NCBI GenBank assembly: GCA_030538475.1
Contig: JAUNTX010000004.1
Coordinates: forward strand, 1 to 64,000
Source: Dermabacter sp.
GTDB taxonomy: Bacteria; Actinomycetota; Actinomycetes; Actinomycetales; Dermabacteraceae
DNA: 64,000 nt
Reading direction: 5' to 3'
The notes under the pieces are model-generated. The model searched no databases, was not told where the DNA came from, and saw only the letters and a list, made by a program, of their open reading frames with translations. The translations under genes and the position numbers were made by a program. Below, in pieces: positions 1 through 8,119 of this stretch (its first letter is position 1; every line of letters begins with the position of its first letter).

Positions 1-452
1 GAGCCGCCCTGCATGTTGCCGCCCGTGGCGTTCGTGACGAGGGCGCGCATCGTGCCCTGGCCATCCACCCCGTTGTGCTGGAAGAAGCGCCGATCCTCGA
101 TGGAGATGACCGCGTGCTGCAGATCCTCATCGATCTGATCCAGCGGCACCATGATCCGATTCTCGGAGTAGAACGTGGCGAGCAGGCTGCCGTCGGCCGC
201 CTCGATCCGCGAGGATTCGTTGAGCGGAGCCACCTCGAGTTCGGTGGGCAGCGAGTTGAACAGGTTCACGCCATCGCGCGCCACGCCCGAGGTGGCCGTG
301 ACGACGGGCAGGAAGAACGCGGCCATGAGCACCCCGGCCAGCGTGCAGACGGCCAGCAGGCCGCCCACGAGGCTCAGTGTTTGCACGACGGCGCTCGGAA
401 CGCTGGATCCGGAGCCGCCGGGACGGGGCGTGGGGGCAGTGGGCGCAGACAT
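1..452 (-). CDS. ponA: Bifunctional penicillin-binding protein (PonA type), N-terminal part, runs off the window
   Basis: Frame open from ATG at 452 to the left edge, 150 codons visible. It has a Pro/Gly/Ser-rich cytoplasmic start, a single membrane segment at about residues 26-50 (LVGGLLAVCTLAGVLMAAFF), then the start of a GT51 transglycosylase domain with motif EDRRFFQHNGVDG and the following RALVTN. The family polymerises lipid II glycan strands and cross-links them; the transpeptidase domain would lie outside the window. It is divergent from a WhiB gene, as ponA2 and whiB4 are in mycobacteria. A TATCGT -10 box ends 6 nt before the ATG, so the mRNA may be leaderless. Confidence 0.88.
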   Translation of the reverse strand, partial: MSAPTAPTPRPGGSGSSVPSAVVQTLSLVGGLLAVCTLAGVLMAAFFLPVVTATSGVARDGVNLFNSLPTELEVAPLNESSRIEAADGSLLATFYSENRIMVPLDQIDEDLQHAVISIEDRRFFQHNGVDGQGTMRALVTNATGGNMQGG

Positions 453-458
453 GGCTTC

Positions 459-464
459 ACGATA
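459..464 (-). promoter_or_regulatory. -10 box of the ponA-type gene (leaderless)
   Basis: TATCGT read leftward, followed by 6 nt and the ATG at 452. This fits the TAnnnT-N6/7-start pattern repeated across the window. Confidence 0.45.
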
Positions 465-525
465 CCCAGCGAGGGTGCCCAGATGCCATGCTTTACGTGG
501 AGTTTTGGTGAGCGCTCCTTCCCGA

Positions 526-555
526 TTGGGTCAGCGGTCACAGTTTCACTACTAT
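526..555 (+). promoter_or_regulatory. Promoter of the WhiB-type gene
   Basis: TTGGGT at 526-531 and TACTAT at 550-555 separated by 18 nt, giving a predicted start near 562 and a leader of about 45 nt. Unlike many genes here, the WhiB gene keeps a strong ribosome site (AGGAGG near 594-599). Confidence 0.5.
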
Positions 556-606
556 GGGCCCACACCAACTTTTGATGAATCAGTGTCGATTCAGGAGGTA
601 GACCAC

Positions 607-918
607 GTGAGTGTTGGCAGCTTCGATGCCATCCAGGCAACGCGCCACTGGGCAGCCCAGGGCGTGTGCTCTGACCGCGACCCGGATGACTTCTTCGTCG
701 AGGGCGCGGATCAGAACCGGGTCAAGGCCATGTGCCGCGACTGCCCCGTCAAGAACCTGTGCCTCGCCGATGCGCTGGATAATCGCATCGAGTTCGGCGT
801 GTGGGGCGGCATGACCGAACGGGAACGCCGCCGCCTTCTGCGCCAGTACCCCCGCGTCAAGCGCTGGCTCCCGCTGCTGGAGGTCTCTACGGGCGAGGGC
901 GCCCGTAAAAGCGCGTAG
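607..918 (+). CDS. WhiB-family [4Fe-4S] transcriptional regulator (WhiB4/WblA type)
   Basis: 103 aa from GTG 607, chosen because AGGAGG lies 7-8 nt upstream; the frame stays open far upstream but without WhiB-like sequence. Four cysteines (C21, C43, C46, C52) form the C-x2-C-x5-C iron-sulphur cluster site, followed by the GVWGG turn at 64-68 and a basic C-terminal segment for DNA or sigma-factor contact. WhiB proteins sense redox state or NO and act with the principal sigma factor. Position next to a ponA gene and upstream of the RidA/MBL/crp cluster points to the WhiB4 (mycobacteria)/WblA (Streptomyces) group. That subgroup assignment is inferred from synteny. Confidence 0.93.
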   Translation: MSVGSFDAIQATRHWAAQGVCSDRDPDDFFVEGADQNRVKAMCRDCPVKNLCLADALDNRIEFGVWGGMTERERRRLLRQYPRVKRWLPLLEVSTGEGARKSA

Positions 919-924
919 GCCCGA

Positions 925-930
925 TAGGCT
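925..930 (+). promoter_or_regulatory. -10 box for the DUF4177-type gene (leaderless)
   Basis: TAGGCT followed by six G/C bases and the ATG at 937; no separate ribosome site is visible. Confidence 0.45.
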
Positions 931-936
931 GGGGGC

Positions 937-1116
937 ATGGCTACTGTGACTACGTGGGAATACCTCACCACCCCCCTGCTCATCCACAACACCAAGGCGA
1001 TCCTCGACAACTTCGGTTCCGACGGTTGGGAACTGGTGCAGGTGATCCCCGGCCCGCAGGGCCCCGAATCGCTCGTGGCGTACTTCAAGCGGCCCACCGG
1101 CTCCAGCGAGCGCTGA
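937..1116 (+). CDS. Small DUF4177-type protein
   Basis: 59 aa, ATG 937 to TGA 1114-1116. The sequence begins MATVTTWEYLTTPLL and contains FGSDGWELVQVI, the conserved turn of DUF4177-like small proteins, which have the form WEYxxxP...L...GxxGWELV. It corresponds in position to the small gene between whiB4 and the RidA gene in mycobacteria. It lies 18 nt after the WhiB stop and 3 nt before the RidA start, so it probably leads the RidA-MBL operon. The function is unknown. Confidence 0.85.
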   Translation: MATVTTWEYLTTPLLIHNTKAILDNFGSDGWELVQVIPGPQGPESLVAYFKRPTGSSER

Positions 1117-1119
1117 GCC

Positions 1120-1581
1120 GTGAGCGTCGTCGAAGAGCGCCTCGCCGAGGCCGGCCTGCGCCTGCCGTCCGTTGCCGCTCCCGTGGCGGCCTACGTTCCC
1201 GCCGTGACCACGGGGAACTACGTCTACACCTCCGGCCAGCTTCCCCTCGTGGACGGCGCGCTCGCGCTCACCGGGAAGGTGGGCGCGGAGGTCGGGGCCG
1301 ACGACGCCGCGGCCCAGGCCCAGATCGCCGCCCTCAACGCGCTCGCCGCCGTCAAGGAACAGATCGGTGACCTCGATCGGGTGACCCGCATCGTCAAGGT
1401 CACCGGCTATGTCGCCTCCGATCCCTCCTTCACGGGCCAGCCCGGCGTCATCAACGGGGCAAGCACCCTGCTCGGCACCGCGTTCGGCGACGCCGGTATC
1501 CACGCCCGCGCCGCGGTCGGCGTGGCCGTGCTGCCGCTCGATGCTCCCGTGGAAGTGGACCTCGTCGTGGAGTTCCGTTGA
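1120..1581 (+). CDS. RidA/YjgF-family protein
   Basis: 153 aa from GTG 1120. The full-length YjgF/YER057c/UK114 fold is recognisable: TTGNYVYTSGQLPLVDG near the start, the internal YVASDPSFTGQPGVINGAS stretch, and a final AVLPLDAPVEVDLVVEF strand. RidA enzymes deaminate reactive enamine/imine intermediates from PLP enzymes. Members of this longer actinobacterial subgroup are not biochemically uniform, so the exact substrate is open. The stop overlaps the next start by 4 nt, indicating translational coupling. Confidence 0.88.
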   Translation: MSVVEERLAEAGLRLPSVAAPVAAYVPAVTTGNYVYTSGQLPLVDGALALTGKVGAEVGADDAAAQAQIAALNALAAVKEQIGDLDRVTRIVKVTGYVASDPSFTGQPGVINGASTLLGTAFGDAGIHARAAVGVAVLPLDAPVEVDLVVEFR

Positions 1582-2417
1582 GCGAGGAGCCCGCCTCGCC
1601 CGAGGTGGCACTCACGTGGGTCAAGGCCCCGAACCCGGGCCCCAGCACCCTCGAGGGCACCCTCACCTACCTCGTGAGCGCGGCCCGCACCGTGTGGATC
1701 GTGGATCCGGGCCCCGCCCACCGCGGCCACGCGCAAGCGGTCGTCGATGCCGCCGTGGCGACGGGGGCCAGGCGCGTGGGCGGTATCGTCCTCACGCACC
1801 GACACGAGGACCACACGGGCGCCGTCTCGATGGTCCGCCGCGCCCTGAGCGCCGCCACCGGCATCACCGTGCCCCTGTGGGCCGCCGAACCCGGCTATTT
1901 CCCAGGCGCGACGGAACTGCCCACCGACCTGTCGGCCTCCGGCGTGCGCGCCGCCGAAATCATCCACCTGCCCGGCCACACCGCCGACTCCGTGGGCCTG
2001 CTCGTGAGCGGCGGGCGCATGCTCACGGGCGACGCCCTGCTGGGCGGCTCACCCACCACGATCACGGCCGACGGTAACCTCCGCGACCACCTGCAATCGC
2101 TCAGCGTTCTGCGGGTCATGAGCATGGACGGCAAAATCTCCGGGCTCTACCCCGGGCACGGCCGCATCATCGAGGGCCCGCACGAGGCCCTCGCCGAAAT
2201 CGAGCACCAGATCGCGCACCGCGAGGAGCGGATCGCGCAAGTGGCCGGGGCGCGCGAACGCGGCGCCCTCACCATGAAGCGCCTGCTCGACGAACTGTAC
2301 GAGCCGCAGTTCGAGGCCCTGCGTCGCGAAGGGGCCTCAAACGCCCACATCGAGGCGCTGCGCGAGGCCGCGACGCAGAACATTCGCGCGGCGCTGGACT
2401 ACCTCACCGCGCAGTAA
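1578..2417 (+). CDS. Metallo-beta-lactamase-fold hydrolase (LACTB2-like)
   Basis: 279 aa starting at TTG 1578, which overlaps the RidA stop. The di-zinc motif THRHEDH sits at residues 73-79. HLPGHTADSVGLL, then GDALLGGS and YPGHG, supply the remaining metal ligands. A C-terminal helical segment (about 210-279) resembles the winged-helix-like tail of LACTB2-type enzymes. It is orthologous by position to mycobacterial Rv3677c. Family members are hydrolases, some acting on RNA; the substrate here cannot be read from sequence. Confidence 0.87.
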   Translation: MSEEPASPEVALTWVKAPNPGPSTLEGTLTYLVSAARTVWIVDPGPAHRGHAQAVVDAAVATGARRVGGIVLTHRHEDHTGAVSMVRRALSAATGITVPLWAAEPGYFPGATELPTDLSASGVRAAEIIHLPGHTADSVGLLVSGGRMLTGDALLGGSPTTITADGNLRDHLQSLSVLRVMSMDGKISGLYPGHGRIIEGPHEALAEIEHQIAHREERIAQVAGARERGALTMKRLLDELYEPQFEALRREGASNAHIEALREAATQNIRAALDYLTAQ

Positions 2418-2429
2418 AGCGCCCGGGCA

Positions 2430-2510
2430 CCTTCGCGTGACCGGAAATGCACTTGGCGCCTTCGCGCGACCGGAAACGCGCCCGGACTCCTTCGCGCGAC
2501 CGGACTGTCC
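2430..2510 (+). repeat. Three imperfect tandem repeats of about 29-30 bp after the MBL gene
   Basis: The core CCTTCGCGYGACCGGA recurs at 2430, 2459 and 2489, with G/C-rich spacers. The array sits between the MBL stop and the bidirectional terminator. No coding potential is evident. Confidence 0.6.
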
Positions 2511-2524
2511 AGGCAGAGACGACA

Positions 2525-2572
2525 CAGGGCGGGTGGCCGCCCCCGATGTCAGGAGGCGAGCCACCCGCCCTG
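2525..2572. terminator. Bidirectional hairpin between MBL gene and crp
   Basis: Perfect 13-bp inverted repeat: CAGGGCGGGTGGC at 2525-2537 and GCCACCCGCCCTG at 2560-2572, with a 22-nt loop, placed between two convergent genes. There is no clear T-run, which is usual for very high-GC actinobacteria. Confidence 0.65.
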
Positions 2573-2589
2573 CGGCGATGGGTGGTGAA

Positions 2590-3267
2590 TCAGCGGGCGC
2601 GGCGGCGCAGACGCTCGATATCGATGAGCAGCACCGCGCGGGCCTCGAGGCGAATCCAGCCCCGCGAGGCGAAATCGGCCAGGGCCTTGTTCACGGTTTC
2701 GCGCGAGGCGCCCACGAGCTGCGCGAGTTCCTCCTGCGTGAGGCCGTGGGAGACCATGACGCCATCATCGGTCTGGCGGCCGAAACGCTGCGCGAGATCG
2801 AGCAGGTTCTTGGCCACGCGGCCCGGAACGTCGGCAAACACGAGATCGGCGAGCGATTCGTTGGTCTTGCGCAGGCGGCGAGCGAGCGAGGCGAGGAGAT
2901 GGCGGGCCACCTCGGGGCGCTGCGCGAGCACGCGGTAGAGGTCCTGCTGCGTGAGGGAATACAGGGTGGTTTCCGCAACGGCCGTGGCCGTCGCGTTCCG
3001 GGGTGCCGGATCAAAGAGCGAGAGTTCGCCGAGGGTTTCCCCGGGGCCCAGCACGGCGAGAAGGTTCTCGCGGCCATCGCCGGAGGCGTGCCCCACCTTG
3101 ACCTTGCCGTTGCCGATGATGAACAGACGGTCGCCCTGATCGCCCTCGCGGAACACCACCGAACCACGGTGGTAATCCTCCTGAGTCATCGAATCAAGGA
3201 CAGCCTGCTTGCCGTCGTCGTCGAGTGCGGCGAAGAGCGGTGCTGAACGAACGATGTTTTCGTCCAC
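2590..3267 (-). CDS. crp: Crp/Fnr-family cAMP-responsive regulator
   Basis: 225 aa from GTG 3267, chosen because AGGAGG lies 4-5 nt upstream and the length equals mycobacterial Crp (about 224). The N-terminal cyclic-nucleotide domain holds the phosphate-binding cassette GELSLFDPAPRNATA (residues 80-94, with E81 and R90). A long dimerisation helix spans about 115-145. The C-terminal winged helix LTQEELAQLVGASRETVNKAL (177-197) carries the DNA-recognition Arg-Glu. This is a global cAMP-dependent regulator (Crp/GlxR/Cmr group). It converges with the MBL gene and diverges from nth. Confidence 0.93.
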   Translation of the reverse strand: MDENIVRSAPLFAALDDDGKQAVLDSMTQEDYHRGSVVFREGDQGDRLFIIGNGKVKVGHASGDGRENLLAVLGPGETLGELSLFDPAPRNATATAVAETTLYSLTQQDLYRVLAQRPEVARHLLASLARRLRKTNESLADLVFADVPGRVAKNLLDLAQRFGRQTDDGVMVSHGLTQEELAQLVGASRETVNKALADFASRGWIRLEARAVLLIDIERLRRRAR

Positions 3268-3424
3268 GGATCCTCCTGAATGCGCGTGAAGGCCCGCCGT
3301 GTGGGATGCCACCGTGGGCGAGCACGGATGTACCCCCATCACATTAGTCCCTTTTGCGTGACCGAGGCGACAAAGGCGCAGGTTTTTCCCAATATTCTGA
3401 ATCGGTAGCGGCCACAATGAGGGG

Positions 3425-4144
3425 GTGAGCGCCCCGTCAGCCCCGCCGAACCGCCGCGTGAGCACGCGCCCGGACGCCCTCTCGATGCCCCGCGCGCACC
3501 GCGTCCTTACCTCGCTGTACCCGGACGCCCACGCCGAACTCGACCACACGAGCGCGTGGGAACTGCTCGTGGCGACCGTACTGTCCGCGCAGACCACCGA
3601 CGTGCGGGTCAATACCGTGACGCCCGCGATCTTCTCCCGCTGGCCGGGCCCCGCCGCGCTCGCGGGCGCGCCCGAGCCAGAAGTGAGCGAGATTGTGCGA
3701 CCCCTCGGCATGGGGGCGCGCCGCGCCCACCAGATCATCACGCTCAGCGCCCAGCTGTGCGCCGAGCACGCGGGCGAGGTTCCCGACGACCAGGCGAGCC
3801 TCGAAGCGCTCGCGGGCGTGGGCCGCAAGACCGCGCACGTGGTCCGCGGCACCTGGTTCGGCCACTCGCTGCTCACCGTCGATACGCACGTGGGGCGCCT
3901 GGCCCGCCGCTTCGGCTGGAGCACCCACGCATCACCCGCGGCGCTCGAAACGGACGTCGTGGCTCTCGCCGAGACCAGCGCCGATTCCGGTACCCCGATC
4001 GATCTCACGCAGCTCTCGCACCAGATGATCTGGCACGGCCGCCGCGTCTGCACCGCCCGCCGCCCCAGTTGCGATACCTGCCCCCTGGCGCTGCCCGCCG
4101 CGCGCGGCGAGGACCGCACCTTCTGCCCGCGAATCGGGGTGTGA
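3425..4144 (+). CDS. nth: Endonuclease III, DNA glycosylase/AP lyase
   Basis: 239 aa from GTG 3425 after a GAGGGG ribosome site. It excises oxidised pyrimidines and nicks the AP site. The helix-hairpin-helix GVGRKTAHVV holds catalytic Lys135 and the TVDTHVGRL segment holds Asp153. The [4Fe-4S] loop has C209, C216, C219 and C234. The spacing from the third to the fourth cysteine is 14 residues instead of the usual 5, through a short insertion (PAARGEDRTF). The stop overlaps the next ATG. An internal ATG at 3485 is a possible shorter start. Confidence 0.93.
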   Translation: MSAPSAPPNRRVSTRPDALSMPRAHRVLTSLYPDAHAELDHTSAWELLVATVLSAQTTDVRVNTVTPAIFSRWPGPAALAGAPEPEVSEIVRPLGMGARRAHQIITLSAQLCAEHAGEVPDDQASLEALAGVGRKTAHVVRGTWFGHSLLTVDTHVGRLARRFGWSTHASPAALETDVVALAETSADSGTPIDLTQLSHQMIWHGRRVCTARRPSCDTCPLALPAARGEDRTFCPRIGV

Positions 4145-4914
4145 TGAGCGAGCTTCCCCCGTTCCTTCGGCCCCTGGCCCGCGACCTCTGCTCCGGCCCC
4201 GCCGATTCGCGCGCCTCCCGCTTCCTGCGCAGGCCCGACCCGGCGGCGGTGCCCACGTCGGCCGCCTCACCGGCCCCCGCCTCCGCCGTACTCGCCCTCA
4301 TCTGCGGCCCCACCCTCGAGACCGCCTCGCTCATCATCGAGGAACGCGCCCACTCCATGCGCTCGCAGCCCGGGCAGTTCGCCCTGCCCGGCGGGCGGGT
4401 CGATCCCGGCGATCCCAGCCGCCTCTTCGCGGCCCTGCGCGAAGCCCGCGAGGAAATCGGGCTCGACGTGGCCGCGGAGCACGGCGCCCACCGGGGCCTC
4501 ACGGTCCTCGGGGCGTTCGCCCCCGTCCAGATGCCCGCCCGCGCCATGGAGGTGACGCCCGTCGTCGCGTGGCACCCGTCGGCCGCCGCGGACCTCCTGC
4601 CCACCCTCACCCCGTCCCCCGCCGAAGTGGAACGGATCATCGCGCCCGCCCTCGTCGGCCCCGGCTCCCTCACCGATCCCGCCGTCCCCACGCGCGCCCG
4701 GGCCGGAAGAATCGACGTGGGGATCGCCTTCGACCTGCCCATCGAACCCGAGGATCCCGACGACGACGCGTTCGTGTGGGGCTTCACCGCCGCCCTCATC
4801 GCCGGCCTGCTCACGCGGATCGTCCCGGGCTTCGACGGCGCCGTCCACGAGAGAGTCGCGCAGGTTCCCCACACCCGGCTCCTGGGGGAGCGAAAGCCCC
4901 GAGGGTCCGGGTAG
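4144..4914 (+). CDS. NUDIX hydrolase, CoA-pyrophosphatase type
   Basis: 256 aa from ATG 4144 (ATGA overlap with nth). The segment LIIEERAHSMRSQPGQFALPGGR matches the extended signature of CoA/coenzyme-A NUDIX enzymes just before the box. The NUDIX box follows as GGRVDPGD...REAREEIGL; the first acidic position is Asp rather than Glu. The family cleaves CoA and derivatives to phosphopantetheine and 3',5'-ADP. It is the positional ortholog of Rv3672c beside nth. Confidence 0.85.
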   Translation: MSELPPFLRPLARDLCSGPADSRASRFLRRPDPAAVPTSAASPAPASAVLALICGPTLETASLIIEERAHSMRSQPGQFALPGGRVDPGDPSRLFAALREAREEIGLDVAAEHGAHRGLTVLGAFAPVQMPARAMEVTPVVAWHPSAAADLLPTLTPSPAEVERIIAPALVGPGSLTDPAVPTRARAGRIDVGIAFDLPIEPEDPDDDAFVWGFTAALIAGLLTRIVPGFDGAVHERVAQVPHTRLLGERKPRGSG

Positions 4915-4989
4915 AATGGGGGCCGTTTATCGTGTGGCCGCCGCAGAGCTTGATGCGGGCGCGCTGAGAAGGAGAAGGCAGGGATTGCA

Positions 4990-5373
4990 GTGCCCAATGG
5001 CAAGGTGAAGTTTTTTGATGCCGAGAAGGGCTTTGGGTTTCTCACGAGTGAGGATGGCCAGAGCGTCTACGTGCACGTCTCCGCGCTGCCCGACGGCGCC
5101 GAGTCGCTCAGGCCCGGCACGAAGGTCGAGTTCGACCTCGTGGATGGCCGCCGCGGCCCCCAGGCCCTCAGCGTCCGCGTCCTCGAGCGCACCCCGAGCG
5201 TCGCGCGCGCCCGCCGCACCGGTGCGCAGGACATGGCCGTGATCGTCGAGGACCTCATCAAGCTCCTCGACGGCGCCTCCAACGGCCTGCGCCACGGCCG
5301 CTACCCCGATAAGCGCCACGCGGAGAAGATTGCCTCCGTGCTCCGAGCAGTAGCCGACGATTTCGAGGCCTGA
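4990..5373 (+). CDS. Cold-shock domain protein with C-terminal extension
   Basis: 127 aa from GTG 4990. The cold-shock domain (residues 1-65) has RNP-1 KGFGFLT and an RNP-2-like VYVHVSAL, which bind single-stranded RNA or DNA. A second half of about 60 aa ([34 protein letters not shown]) is typical of the longer actinobacterial Csp group. A TAGAAT-like -10 at about 4911-4916 would give a leader of about 70 nt. The following DUF3027 gene starts 3 nt after the stop. Confidence 0.9.
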   Translation: MPNGKVKFFDAEKGFGFLTSEDGQSVYVHVSALPDGAESLRPGTKVEFDLVDGRRGPQALSVRVLERTPSVARARRTGAQDMAVIVEDLIKLLDGASNGLRHGRYPDKRHAEKIASVLRAVADDFEA

Positions 5374-5376
5374 TTC

Positions 5377-6246
5377 ATGAGAACCGCCCCCTCCACCCGA
5401 ACCCGCGCCCCGAAGCTCGATGCCGTGAGCGCCGCCGCGATTGACCTGGCGGCCCGCGCCCTCGTGGACGTGGCCGAACCGGGGCAGGTGGGGGAGCATC
5501 TGCGGGTCCAGGCCAGCGGCGAACGCCTCGTCACCCACGTGTTTCGGGCCGACATTCCCGGCTACGCGGGCTGGCACTGGCTCGTCGTGCTCGCCCGCGC
5601 CCCCCGAGCGAAGACCCCGACCGTGTGCGAAACCGCGCTCGTGCCGGGCGACGACGCCCTCCTTGCCCCGCCGTGGGAGCCGTGGGCCGAACGGCTGCGC
5701 CCCGGCGACGTGGGCGAAGAGGACGTCCTGCCGTACAAGGAGTTCGATGAGCGGCTTGAGCAGGGCTTCGAGCAGACCGACGATTCCGAGGCCGACGCCC
5801 TCCAGGTGTTCGAGCTTGGGCTCGGGCGCGAACGCGTGCTGTCCCGCCAGGGCCGCGAAGATGCCGCGACCCGCTGGCTCGACGGCGAGTTCGGGCCTCG
5901 TGAACTGAGCGCCCGCAAGCGCAAGGGCACGGTGCAGGCCCACTGCTCGAGCTGCGGCTTCCTCTCGCTCGTCAACGGTTCGCTGCGCCAGGAGTTCGGC
6001 ATCTGCACGAACGAATGGTCGCCAGCCGACGGCCGCGTGGTCTCGCTGCGCTACGGCTGCGGCGCGCACTCGCAGACCGACGCCGACGCGTCGAACTCGG
6101 TGAGCGAGATCCCGCCGACCGTCATTGACGACACGAAGGTGGACTTCGTGGACCGCTTCGAGGAGAAGTCGATCATTGACGAGGCCCTGCTGAAGAAGGA
6201 GCAGGAGAAGGCCGAAGCGCTCGCCCGCGAGGCCAGCGCCTCCTAG
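5377..6246 (+). CDS. DUF3027 protein
   Basis: 289 aa, ATG 5377, 3 nt downstream of the cold-shock gene. It is recognised as DUF3027 by GWHWLVVLARAP, the acidic middle (LPYKEFDERLEQGFEQTDD) and a Cys-containing stretch HCSSCGFLSLVNGSLRQEFGICTNEWSPADG...YGCGAHS, which could bind a metal. The acidic/charged C-terminal tail is about 50 residues. Pairing with a csp gene is conserved in actinobacteria, suggesting a shared RNA-related role, but no function is established. Confidence 0.85.
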   Translation: MRTAPSTRTRAPKLDAVSAAAIDLAARALVDVAEPGQVGEHLRVQASGERLVTHVFRADIPGYAGWHWLVVLARAPRAKTPTVCETALVPGDDALLAPPWEPWAERLRPGDVGEEDVLPYKEFDERLEQGFEQTDDSEADALQVFELGLGRERVLSRQGREDAATRWLDGEFGPRELSARKRKGTVQAHCSSCGFLSLVNGSLRQEFGICTNEWSPADGRVVSLRYGCGAHSQTDADASNSVSEIPPTVIDDTKVDFVDRFEEKSIIDEALLKKEQEKAEALAREASAS

Positions 6247-6290
6247 TCACCCGCTCGCCCAGCGCCGTCTCCTCGTCGGGCGCGTTCTCC

Positions 6291-7439
6291 TTAGTCCAGG
6301 GCTGCGGCTCCGAGCAGCGCTTCGAGGGCGAGCAGCGGCGGAACGTTCTGTCCGATCCGCTCGCGCGCCGTCCCCACGGCCTCGAGGTGCTCGAGTGTTG
6401 TTTCCGGGCGGCTGCGCGCCGCACGCTCGCGCAGTTCCGCCTCAAGCCCCGCGTTGACGAGCGGTGCTCCCGTGCCCAGCTGCACGGTGAGCACGTCGCG
6501 GAACACGGAGTGAATGTCCAGCAGGTAGCGGTCCACCACGTCGCGCACGAGGCGCGTGGCCCGCTTCTTCGCCTCCTCATCGAGCGCGCGCACCTGGGCG
6601 CGCAGCTGCGGGGGTATGCGCGCCGATTCTTCGAGGCCCGCGCCGCGCAGGAAGCTCGCGCGCGCCGCCGCGCTCACCTCGTCGGCCTCGCGCTTGGCCT
6701 CCTCGCTCGCGCGATCCAGGAGCTGCTGGGCGTACAGGACGGCGCTGCCCACGCTCGTGAGGCGCAGCAGGTCCCGCGCGGAGGCTTCGCGCTCGTCGAG
6801 GCTGCCGGGAAGGGTGCCGTAGCGGCGCGCGATCCCGATGTGGCCCTGGGCGGCGGCTGCCGCGCGCGCGGCGAGCGCCGGATCGATCCCGTCGCGGCGC
6901 ACGAGCAGCTCGGCGACGGCCGCGGCGGGCGGCACCTGGAGGGTGATGACGCGGCAGCGCGAGCGAATGGTCGGGGCCAGATCCTCCGCCGAGGGCACGC
7001 ACAGCATCCACAGGGTGCGCGGCGGCGGCTCCTCGATGGCCTTGAGCAGAACGTTGAACGTCCCCGTGCTCATGCGGTCGGCGTCCTCGATGATGATGAG
7101 GCGGAACCGGCCCGTGGCGGGGGAGCGCTGCGCGGTCGCCACGAGCGAGCGCACCTCGTCCTTCTGGATGCTCAGGGTATCGGTGCGCACGATTGTGAGA
7201 TCGCCGTGGCTCCCGGCGAGCGTGGTGCGGCACGAGGTGCACTCGCCGCACCCGGGCTCACCGCGCGCCGCCGTCGTGCACTGGAGGGTTGCGGCGAATG
7301 CCCGCGCCGCCGTCGAGCGGCCCGAGCCGGGCGGGCCCGCGATGATCCACGCGTGGGCGAGGTTGCCGTCCGGGCGCGTGGCCCGGGTGAGCTGGTGGAT
7401 GGCTGCGTCCTGGCCCACCACGTCGCGCCACACGTTCAC
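6291..7439 (-). CDS. holB: DNA polymerase III delta' subunit
   Basis: 382 aa from GTG 7439, which overlaps the tmk stop (GTGA). It is a clamp-loader AAA+ subunit with P-loop AGPPGSGRST in which Lys is replaced by Arg41, as expected for a non-hydrolysing delta'. A zinc-finger-like CTTAARGEPGCGECTSC follows, then IIEDADRM and the sensor region NVLLKAIEEPPPRT. It works with DnaX and HolA to load the beta clamp. It is cotranscribed with tmk, a common bacterial pairing. Confidence 0.92.
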   Translation of the reverse strand: MNVWRDVVGQDAAIHQLTRATRPDGNLAHAWIIAGPPGSGRSTAARAFAATLQCTTAARGEPGCGECTSCRTTLAGSHGDLTIVRTDTLSIQKDEVRSLVATAQRSPATGRFRLIIIEDADRMSTGTFNVLLKAIEEPPPRTLWMLCVPSAEDLAPTIRSRCRVITLQVPPAAAVAELLVRRDGIDPALAARAAAAAQGHIGIARRYGTLPGSLDEREASARDLLRLTSVGSAVLYAQQLLDRASEEAKREADEVSAAARASFLRGAGLEESARIPPQLRAQVRALDEEAKKRATRLVRDVVDRYLLDIHSVFRDVLTVQLGTGAPLVNAGLEAELRERAARSRPETTLEHLEAVGTARERIGQNVPPLLALEALLGAAALD

Positions 7440-8119
7440 GCCGCCGCCCCGGGGTGGGTGCGCAGCCACGCCGTGAGCGCCGAGCGAATATCCTCGTGCA
7501 CCCGCGCGATGTCCTGGGCAGCGTCGATGATGATGAACCGATCCGGTTCGGCGCGCGCGAGGTCCAGGAAAGCCTCGCGCACGGCCTCGTGAAACGCGTG
7601 CCCGGCCCGCTCGAGGCGGTCGTGCAGGGCCGCGTCCCGGCGGGTCTCGAGGGCCGACGGGTCGATGTCGAGCAAGAAGGTCACGTGGGGCCTAAGGCCG
7701 TTCGTGGCCCAGGCCGACAGCGCGTGAATATCCGCCGGATCCAGGCGGCGCCCCACCCCCTGATACGCCACGGAGGAATCGAGGTAGCGGTCGGCGAGCA
7801 CCACCTCGCCGCGCTCGAGGGCGGGCCGCACGGTCGTGGCCACGTGGTGCGCGCGATCCGCCGCGTACAGCAGCGCCTCCGCGCGATCATCCACGTGCGC
7901 CGAATGCAGGATCAGTTCGCGGATGCTGCGCCCGAGCTCCGTCCCGCCCGGCTCCTTCGTCGCCGTGACAGCGGCGTCGCCGAGCGGCGATTCGCCCGAG
8001 CGCAGCCACTTTTCGAGCAGCGCGATCTGGGTGGACTTGCCTCCGCCGTCGCCCCCTTCGAAGGTGATGAACAGGCCCCGGGGGTGGGGGGACAGCGGCG
8101 CCTCGGGTGCGAGTGGCAC
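7436..8119 (-). CDS. tmk: Thymidylate kinase
   Basis: 227 aa from GTG 8119, whose start overlaps the upstream gene's stop. It phosphorylates dTMP to dTDP. The P-loop EGGDGGGKST is at 21-30. TKEPGGTELGRSIRELIL is the dTMP-binding DRX-like region, DRYLDSSVAYQGVGR the catalytic loop and FLLDIDP the adenine-side strand. Length is close to the usual 205-215 plus a short N-terminal addition. Confidence 0.92.
   Translation of the reverse strand: MPLAPEAPLSPHPRGLFITFEGGDGGGKSTQIALLEKWLRSGESPLGDAAVTATKEPGGTELGRSIRELILHSAHVDDRAEALLYAADRAHHVATTVRPALERGEVVLADRYLDSSVAYQGVGRRLDPADIHALSAWATNGLRPHVTFLLDIDPSALETRRDAALHDRLERAGHAFHEAVREAFLDLARAEPDRFIIIDAAQDIARVHEDIRSALTAWLRTHPGAAA

Noticed and set aside
75..918. 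Rightward ORFs over the first 500 bases and the long N-terminal extension of the WhiB frame
   Set aside because: They are antisense to the penicillin-binding protein start and have no homology. The WhiB start is fixed by AGGAGG before GTG 607.
3268..3424. Crp binding site in the crp-nth interval
   Set aside because: GTGG-GATG-CCAC at about 3301-3312 is palindromic but does not fit TGTGA-N6-TCACA, so it was not called.
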